A DNA stretch of 21,578 nt from NCBI GenBank assembly GCA_937928195.1, contig CALEYZ010000151.1, positions 1 to 21,578 of the forward strand. The letters run 5' to 3'. The notes beneath the pieces were generated by a model. It did not search any database. It was not told the DNA's origin and saw only the letters and a program-made list of their open reading frames with translations. Numbering within the stretch: the stretch's first letter is position 1; every line of letters begins with the position of its first letter. Below are positions 16,912 through 21,578 of the stretch, one piece after another. This stretch comes from an uncultured Limnohabitans sp. (GTDB lineage: Bacteria; Pseudomonadota; Gammaproteobacteria; Burkholderiales; Burkholderiaceae_C). Made by a program: the position numbers and the translations under genes.

Positions 16912-18056
16912 CAAAAGACCTGTCCTAAATTGAAAATGGGTAAATACAAGGCAATCAATATGCCGCCGATAAGCCCCCCTAAAAACACCATGAGAACGGG
17001 TTCTAGCAGGGTGGTGAGCTGAGCGATGTGCTGGTTCAAATCGTTCACCATGAGCTGGGCTGCTTTTTCCAGCAGGCTTGCCAGAGCGCCAGTTTCTTCC
17101 CCAATGGCACACATTTGAACCAATACCTCGGGAAACAGTTTTGATTTTGACATGGCCACGCTCAAACCGCTACCTTCTTGGATGTGCCGAATCAAGTGCA
17201 CCGCATTGGCTTGGAGTTGGGGCGAGCCCGAAGCGGCTGCCGCTGGCAGCAGTGATTCTGAGATGGGAATGCCTGCTTCTAGCAGGGCCGACAATGTCAG
17301 CGTCCATTTGGCAGTGCGACTGCTTTGAATCAAATGCCCCAACAATGGCAAGCGACAGATGGCAGTTTCCCACGCCAGTTTGACGGCATGTGATTGGTGA
17401 TGCGCGCGAAAAGACATGCCCACTGCTACGGTAAGAACCGCCGTCAGTAGCAGGCCCCACTGTGCAAACCATCGGCTAGCACCGACCAAATACTGCGTGG
17501 GGCGAGGCAGTGCGGCCCCCATGCTGCGAAACACTTCTTCAAACATGGGCACCACCCACACCATGATGACCATGACCACGCCGCAAGCTACCGCCAGAAT
17601 ACACGCGGGGTAAATCAGTGCATTTTGAATTTTGGTCTTTAACAGCTTGTTAGCTTCTAGGGTGTCGGCCAATCGGTTCAATAGCTTGTCCAAAATGCCA
17701 GCCGATTCGCCCGCTTGCAGCAAGCTGCAGTAAAGCGTGTCGAATGTACGGGGGTGTTTTTGAAAGGCGATATGCAAAGCACAGCCAGCACTGACATCTT
17801 TTTGCAACTGGTGCAAAATCTTCTGCAAGGTCTGACGTGTGCGAACCGACCCCACTGCACTTTGACCGAGCAATTCAAAAGCTTGAACCAGAGGAATGCC
17901 AGCACTTAGCAAGGCGGACCATTGGCGCGTTAACACCGCCAAGGTTTTGGCTGGAATGCTGTGATTGGAAGCCATTGCATTGTTTGGATTGGCCAAACTT
18001 GACACAAGAGGCATTCGTCGAGCCAAGGCACGTGCCATGGCGGCGTCATCGCTCAT
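16911..18056 (-). CDS. pilC: PilC/GspF-family inner-membrane platform protein
   Basis: PilC is the polytopic platform on which the PilB motor drives pilin assembly. The 381-residue protein has two T2SSF domains: domain 1 at about 30-150 (VLTRQWSALLSAGIPLVQAFELL, LQAGESAGILDKLLNRLA) and domain 2 at about 235-355 (KWTLTLSALLEAGIPISESL, MCAIGEETGALASLLEKAA). Three hydrophobic segments lie near 148-170, 195-215 and the C-terminus. The N-terminus before domain 1 is shorter than usual: the family segment with aromatic/Gly repeats is not seen. ATG at 18056 overlaps the pilB stop (ATGA) and is preferred over the ATG at 18065. The assignment to type IV pilus rather than type II secretion follows from the pilB-pilC-pilD-coaE order. 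Confidence 0.92.
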   Translation of the reverse strand: MSDDAAMARALARRMPLVSSLANPNNAMASNHSIPAKTLAVLTRQWSALLSAGIPLVQAFELLGQSAVGSVRTRQTLQKILHQLQKDVSAGCALHIAFQKHPRTFDTLYCSLLQAGESAGILDKLLNRLADTLEANKLLKTKIQNALIYPACILAVACGVVMVIMVWVVPMFEEVFRSMGAALPRPTQYLVGASRWFAQWGLLLTAVLTVAVGMSFRAHHQSHAVKLAWETAICRLPLLGHLIQSSRTAKWTLTLSALLEAGIPISESLLPAAAASGSPQLQANAVHLIRHIQEGSGLSVAMSKSKLFPEVLVQMCAIGEETGALASLLEKAAQLMVNDLNQHIAQLTTLLEPVLMVFLGGLIGGILIALYLPIFNLGQVF

Positions 18057-19267
18057 GCCATGCACTCCGTTTGTGACAAGACTTCAGCCATGGATGTGAT
18101 ACCCATGGCTGCTTGCACCAAGCCGGCATGACGAAGGGTGTGCACCCCTTCCTTTTGCGCTTGTGCGGCCAGCTGGACATGACTGGCATCTCGCAAAACC
18201 AATTGTCGCAGGTTGACGCTCATGGGCATCACTTCAAAAAGTCCAATGCGGCCCCAATAGCCTTTGTGACATTGCGGACACCCCTGCGCGCTGTAAAATT
18301 GAGGCTCAAAAGTCAAGTCTTTGAGAGGGGTTTGCAAACCCAATTCGGCAAGTGCCTGCTGCGACACATGCATGGGCTTGCGGCAATGCAAGCACAGACG
18401 ACGAATGAGCCGCTGTGCAGAGATGAGGCTGATGCTGGCAGCCAAGTTGTAGGCCGCCACGCCCATGTTGCGAAGTCGCACGAGCGCGCCTGGGGCATCG
18501 TTGGTGTGCAAAGTGGACATGACCAAATGACCTGTTTGTGAAGCTTTGATGGCAATGTCGGCTGTTTCCGGATCTCTGATCTCACCCACCATGAGCACGT
18601 CTGGATCTTGTCTCAGAAAGGCTTTGAGTGAACTGGCAAAGTTCAGACCAATTTGTTCTTTGACATTGACCTGATTGACACCACACAGTTGAATTTCTGA
18701 GGGGTCTTCAACCGTGGCAATGTTGATTTCGGGGCGATTCAACAGGTGCAAGCATGCATAAAGTGATTGTGATTTGCCCGAGCCAGTGGGCCCTGTGACC
18801 AAAATCAAACCTTGTGTTTTGTGAATGGCCTCTAGCATGCGTTGTTTTTCCTGAAGGCCGTACCCTAAGTGGTCTAGGTGCAGTTGTGTCAAGTCGGTGG
18901 CCAGCACCCGAACCACCAATTTCTCGCCAAACAAGGTGGGCAGTGTGCTGACCCGCAGGTTCAAGCGCTTTAAATTGCGCAGGCCCACTGTCATGCGCCC
19001 GTCTTGTGGCAATCGCTTTTCTGCAATGTCCAGTTTGGCCAGTACCTTGATGCGAGAGGCAATTTGATCTTTGAATTCGTAAGGTGGTGGCGGTATTTCT
19101 TGCAGCACACCGTCCACACGCAAACGGACACGGTAAAAGTTTTCGAAAGGCTCGAAATGGAGGTCGGAAGCACGCAGTTGAGCGGCCGTCTCCCAGGCTT
19201 GCTGTAAGTAGTGCACAACCGGTGCTTCAGCAGTTAAGCGCTGTGTGTCGGAAGGAGGGCGTTCCAT
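18053..19267 (-). CDS. pilB: PilB/GspE-family assembly ATPase lacking the N-terminal domain
   Basis: PilB-type ATPases power pilus extension. This 404-residue protein contains the whole motor core: SDLHFEP (34-40), Walker A GPTGSGKS at 159-166 (Lys165), Asp box ATVEDPSEI, Walker B DPDVLMVGEIRDPETADIA, His box TGHLVMSTLHTNDAPGAL, and a tetra-cysteine zinc site (CLHCRKP and GCPQCHKG). It lacks the roughly 150-160-residue N-terminal domain of typical PilB (full length about 560-580). It is not an edge effect: an in-frame TGA lies four codons before ATG 19267, and the methyltransferase gene ends 48 bases upstream. The core shows no frameshift or missing motif, so it looks functional. GspE or MshE-like function is an alternative. 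Confidence 0.9.
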   Translation of the reverse strand: MERPPSDTQRLTAEAPVVHYLQQAWETAAQLRASDLHFEPFENFYRVRLRVDGVLQEIPPPPYEFKDQIASRIKVLAKLDIAEKRLPQDGRMTVGLRNLKRLNLRVSTLPTLFGEKLVVRVLATDLTQLHLDHLGYGLQEKQRMLEAIHKTQGLILVTGPTGSGKSQSLYACLHLLNRPEINIATVEDPSEIQLCGVNQVNVKEQIGLNFASSLKAFLRQDPDVLMVGEIRDPETADIAIKASQTGHLVMSTLHTNDAPGALVRLRNMGVAAYNLAASISLISAQRLIRRLCLHCRKPMHVSQQALAELGLQTPLKDLTFEPQFYSAQGCPQCHKGYWGRIGLFEVMPMSVNLRQLVLRDASHVQLAAQAQKEGVHTLRHAGLVQAAMGITSMAEVLSQTECMA

Positions 19268-19315
19268 TTGCGTGCCGTTTCATCATGTCGAGGCAGCTCA
19301 TGATGCGCGCAAACT

Positions 19316-19921
19316 TCAGCGAAAACTCACCTCAGTTTTAAATGCAAGAATTTGTGCGGTGGTATGCATGCCCACGTGATAACTGCCTTCGTTCAATTCA
19401 CGGGTCGCTTGCTGTGAAAATGTCACCTGCAGTGGCTGGATTTCTTGCTGAAGCGATGCAAGCCCTGGATACCGATCAGAGTTTTCACCACTGACCTTGG
19501 ACTCTAAGATGAACGCGCCGCCCAAGGTCAATGATGAGTTCAATTGGGCATAAAGTCGCTGACGCACGGCCACATCAGGTTGCGAGAACACACTCACCAC
19601 CAAGTCCCATGCATTGCCTTCAAGTTCAAAGTCCTTCAAGTCTGCGACGATGTATTGCAGCGTCACTTGGTGCTGGTCTGCCAGTGCCTTGGCCTTTGCC
19701 AAGCCGACGTGTGAAAAATCCACTGCGGTGACTTCGAATCCGAGCTTGGCCAGATAGACTGCATTTCGACCTTCGCCTTCGCACAGCGACACGGCCCGTC
19801 CCAGTTTCACTTGCGGTGCAGCCCACACCAAAAAATCATTGGGTGCTTCCCCGTAGGCATAGGTGCTGGATTGGAAACGTTCATCCCAATAATCAGCGCC
19901 TTTCACTTCTTGCTTGGACAT
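19316..19921 (-). CDS. Class I SAM-dependent methyltransferase (TehB-like)
   Basis: The 201-residue protein has a Rossmann methyltransferase fold. An N-terminal YWDERFQSSTYAYGEAPNDFL segment is followed by motif I AVSLCEGEGRNAVYLAKLG (about 43-61), post-I TAVDFSHVGLAKAKALA with the ribose-binding Asp68, motif II YIVADLKDFEL, and LVVSVFSQPD. Small-molecule methyltransferases resembling TehB and thiol methyltransferases share this pattern; the substrate is unknown. The ATG at 19921 has a good ribosome site (GAAGAGG) overlapping the stop of the upstream gene, 9 bases away. pilB follows after 48 bases, so expression with the pilus genes is possible, though a functional link is not shown. Confidence 0.88.
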   Translation of the reverse strand: MSKQEVKGADYWDERFQSSTYAYGEAPNDFLVWAAPQVKLGRAVSLCEGEGRNAVYLAKLGFEVTAVDFSHVGLAKAKALADQHQVTLQYIVADLKDFELEGNAWDLVVSVFSQPDVAVRQRLYAQLNSSLTLGGAFILESKVSGENSDRYPGLASLQQEIQPLQVTFSQQATRELNEGSYHVGMHTTAQILAFKTEVSFR

Positions 19922-19930
19922 GCGGCCTCT

Positions 19931-20401
19931 TCAATTCTTTGCAAGGAGTTGAAATGTTTTCATCACGACGCCTCGATCTTCGGGCGAACCAATGGCATCA
20001 ATGCAGGTCACGGCTGCTTGCCGCGATGTTTCAAACGCTGTCGTGTTGCCAACGGCGCGTGCCGCCAATGCATGCACTGTGTGGGTGAATGCCAATTCCC
20101 AGTCGGGCGTGTCAGCTTTGTCTGTGAAGTACCTTTTCATGCGCTCGGCATAAGCCCAAGCACTGGGCCCCATGTTCATACGGGCGTGTACCAAGGCCAA
20201 CAACATCACGCTGCGCATGTGGTTGATTTCTTTGCCAGCCACTTGCCAATGCCAAGCAGCGGCGTGAGCTGTGTCCAGTAGGTGGGTGTGAAAACTCACA
20301 TCGTCCAAAGACTCCGACAAAGTCCATGCCGAATTGTTGGCTTCAATGGCAAAGTATTTGTGCCATGTCTCAGGTAACAGGTTCTCGGGTGTTTGGGACA
20401 T
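19931..20401 (-). CDS. Uncharacterised helical protein
   Basis: I do not recognise the family. The 156-residue product is Ala- and His-rich, apparently all-helical and cytoplasmic, with no signal peptide or membrane segment. Repeated patterns such as LLDTAHAAAWHWQVAG, MRSVMLLALVHARMNMGPSAWAYAERMKRYF and LAFTHTVHALAARAVG suggest paired helices of a TPR-like or four-helix type. Nine His are spread through the protein without a clear metal motif. The ATG at 20401 has no evident ribosome site. It is the first gene of the leftward array and is followed after 9 bases by the methyltransferase, so the two are likely co-translated. Confidence 0.75.
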   Translation of the reverse strand: MSQTPENLLPETWHKYFAIEANNSAWTLSESLDDVSFHTHLLDTAHAAAWHWQVAGKEINHMRSVMLLALVHARMNMGPSAWAYAERMKRYFTDKADTPDWELAFTHTVHALAARAVGNTTAFETSRQAAVTCIDAIGSPEDRGVVMKTFQLLAKN

Positions 20402-20538
20402 GAAGGATGTGTCAAAAAGTTTGATTTAACGCGAAAAATAACGCAAGGCTAGAAAAGATGATTTTGGGGGCATGACGCAGGTTCAAAATGCGTTCACAAT
20501 TCGGCTTTATAACGTAGCCAATGAGTCACGAGGTAAAT
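20402..20538. promoter_or_regulatory. Divergent promoter region of the leftward array and the small secreted protein
   Basis: These 137 A/T-rich bases separate two divergent genes. TATAAC (20508-20513) is a possible rightward -10, with TTCAAA (20482-20487) or TTCACA (20493-20498) as imperfectly spaced -35 candidates. The rightward ribosome site GAGG (20530-20533) is clear. Leftward, several A/T-rich hexamers occur but no well-spaced pair. This region should carry the main promoter for the 20401-to-14410 gene array. Confidence 0.35.
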
Positions 20539-20808
20539 ATGAAATACGCATTGATCTTGGCCATGCTGTGGGCGGTCAACGCTTTTGCCAATGATGCGCC
20601 TAAAGCCGACGACAAAAAACCAGAGCGATCAGCCGTGCCCGAGAAGATCACGCGGCCCAGATCAACGCCTGACTCCTTGCCGCAACCCGTCGGGAAAAAC
20701 AGCAACCCTGATGCTTGCCCTAAGTTTGAATACAAAGAAAAGCCGGCCAAAATTGTGTGCTTGCAAAAAGCCACAGGTGCAGACAAGCCAAAACCTGCAG
20801 CGCACTGA
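20539..20808 (+). CDS. Small secreted/periplasmic protein of unknown function
   Basis: The 89-residue product starts MKYALILAMLWAVNAFANDAP: a Sec signal peptide with likely cleavage after AFA (about residue 17). The mature part, about 70 residues, is hydrophilic, rich in Lys and Pro, and has two Cys (in DACPKFEY and IVCLQKA) that could form one disulphide. I do not recognise a family. The ATG at 20539 is chosen because of the ribosome site GAGG 5 bases upstream; the in-frame ATG at 20521 would spoil the signal peptide. It stands alone, divergent from the pilus array and convergent with the YebC-like gene. Confidence 0.75.
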   Translation: MKYALILAMLWAVNAFANDAPKADDKKPERSAVPEKITRPRSTPDSLPQPVGKNSNPDACPKFEYKEKPAKIVCLQKATGADKPKPAAH

Positions 20809-20843
20809 GCCATGCCATGCGGCCTTGCGCTGCTGGCTCAGTG
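20803..20843. terminator. Long perfect stem-loop between convergent genes
   Basis: CACTGAGCCA (20803-20812) pairs perfectly over 10 bases with TGGCTCAGTG (20834-20843), with a GC-rich 21-base loop that can pair further. The left arm contains the stop codon of the small secreted protein gene; the right arm ends 4 bases before the stop of the YebC-like gene. No T-run follows rightward. Leftward, TTTT occurs about 10 bases beyond. It is a candidate bidirectional terminator or 3'-end stabiliser. Confidence 0.55.
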
Positions 20844-20847
20844 AGGC

Positions 20848-21561
20848 TTAGTTGGACAGGCCCACAAAAACGTTTTGCACGTCGTCGTTGCCATCGATCG
20901 CCGCCAAGAAGTTTTCCACTTCTTCAAGTTGTTCCGCCGACAAGTTGGCAGGATCGACAGGATTCTTGGGCTTGTAGCCCAATTTGTTGGACAAGACGGT
21001 AAAGCCGTGTTCGGGTAAAGCTTTGCTAACCAAATCCAAATCGGTTGGGTCGGTAATGAACACGGTCACACCGTCTTCATCGGCTGCTTCGAAGTCTTGT
21101 GCGCCTGCTTCAATGGCGGCCAGTTCTGCGTCTGCATCTGCCTGAGCGGGTTCTGCTTCAATCATGCCGACATGGTCAAAATCCCATGACACCGAGCCGG
21201 ATGTGCCTAACTGTCCTTTACGGAACAACACACGAACTTCGGAAGCCGTACGGTTGAGGTTGTCAGTGAGTGCTTCGACCATGACGGGCACTTGATGCGG
21301 CGCAAAGCCTTCATAAATGACGCGCTCAAAATTAACAGGATCACCCAGCAAGCCTGCACCTTTTTTGATGGCGCGTTCCAGTGTGTCTTTGGGCATGGAC
21401 ACTTTGCGGGCTTGCTCAACCACCAAGCGCAGTCGTGAGTTGGCTGCAGGATCGGCGCCACTCTTGGCAGCCATCATGATGTCTTTGGCCAAGCGACCAA
21501 ACAGTTTGCCTCTGGCATCTGCGGCTTGTGCCTTGCCTTTTGCTTTCCACTGCGCGCCCAT
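20848..21561 (-). CDS. YebC/PmpR-family protein (TACO1-like)
   Basis: YebC/TACO1 proteins were annotated as transcription regulators; members are also known to assist translation of proline-rich stretches. The 237-residue protein spans the three family domains, with KLFGRLAKDIMMAAKSGADP, NSRLRLVVEQARKVSMPKDTLERAIKK, VIYEGFAPHQVPVMVEALTDN, NRTASEVRVLFRKGQLG and an acidic third domain. The N-terminus MGAQWKAKGKAQAADARGKL differs from the classical AGHSKWANIKHRK form, so this is probably the second, YeeN-like lineage. The ATG at 21561 is 17 bases from the right edge, after an AAGAAAG ribosome site. The promoter is outside the window. Confidence 0.93.
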   Translation of the reverse strand: MGAQWKAKGKAQAADARGKLFGRLAKDIMMAAKSGADPAANSRLRLVVEQARKVSMPKDTLERAIKKGAGLLGDPVNFERVIYEGFAPHQVPVMVEALTDNLNRTASEVRVLFRKGQLGTSGSVSWDFDHVGMIEAEPAQADADAELAAIEAGAQDFEAADEDGVTVFITDPTDLDLVSKALPEHGFTVLSNKLGYKPKNPVDPANLSAEQLEEVENFLAAIDGNDDVQNVFVGLSN

Positions 21562-21578
21562 AGGGGTCTACTTTCTTG

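Noticed and set aside
16912..17112. Upstream extension of PilD by 67 residues
   Set aside because: It is out-of-frame pilC sequence. The ATGA overlap at 16911 gives a normal PilD N-terminus.

Overview
The window is an ordinary, tightly packed housekeeping stretch of a betaproteobacterial chromosome. The bc1 operon followed directly by sspA-sspB, secA followed by argJ, and pilB-pilC-pilD followed by coaE-zapD-yacG are arrangements I associate with Burkholderiales. Moderate GC and protein wording suggest Comamonadaceae (Limnohabitans/Rhodoferax-like); that placement is inference. There is no insertion sequence, prophage, CRISPR array or rRNA. No stretch longer than 300 bases lacks a gene.

Layout. 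1-1142 (+): 3' end of tatB, then tatC (twin-arginine export). 1170-2321 (-): a membrane-anchored single-PDZ DegS/AlgW-like protease, convergent with tatC. 2406-4248 (+): a Nif3-family metal protein and pdxA (vitamin B6). 4324-7127 (+): petA-petB-petC, the complete cytochrome bc1 complex, closed by a strong stem-loop. 7223-8348 (+): sspA and sspB. 8411-8486 (+): tRNA-Thr(UGU) with its own promoter and a terminator-like hairpin. 8541-8855 (-): a short DUF721/DciA-like protein, divergent from 9026-14408 (+): secA, argJ, a DUF815-type AAA ATPase and a MutT Nudix hydrolase, the last three joined by 4-base start/stop overlaps. 14410-20401 (-): an eight-gene same-strand array running, in transcription order, unknown helical protein, methyltransferase, pilB, pilC, pilD, coaE, zapD, yacG. 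20539-20808 (+): a small secreted protein. 20848-21561 (-): a YebC/PmpR-family protein.

How the genes fit together. TatBC exports folded proteins, and a likely client, the Rieske protein PetA, lies 3 kb downstream, although its signal carries Lys-Arg rather than Arg-Arg. SecA drives the other export route, including the cytochrome c1 precursor and the small secreted protein. PilB, PilC and PilD form the inner-membrane motor, platform and prepilin peptidase of a type IV pilus or related machine. ZapD, YacG and CoaE link the same transcript to division, gyrase control and CoA synthesis.

I see no clearly undescribed system. The points most worth checking are a PilB that lacks its whole N-terminal domain, the unknown ATPase locked between argJ and mutT, the Lys-Arg Tat signal on PetA, the terminator-like hairpin pressed against the sspA ribosome site, and 8-base poly-C tracts inside tatB and pilD.
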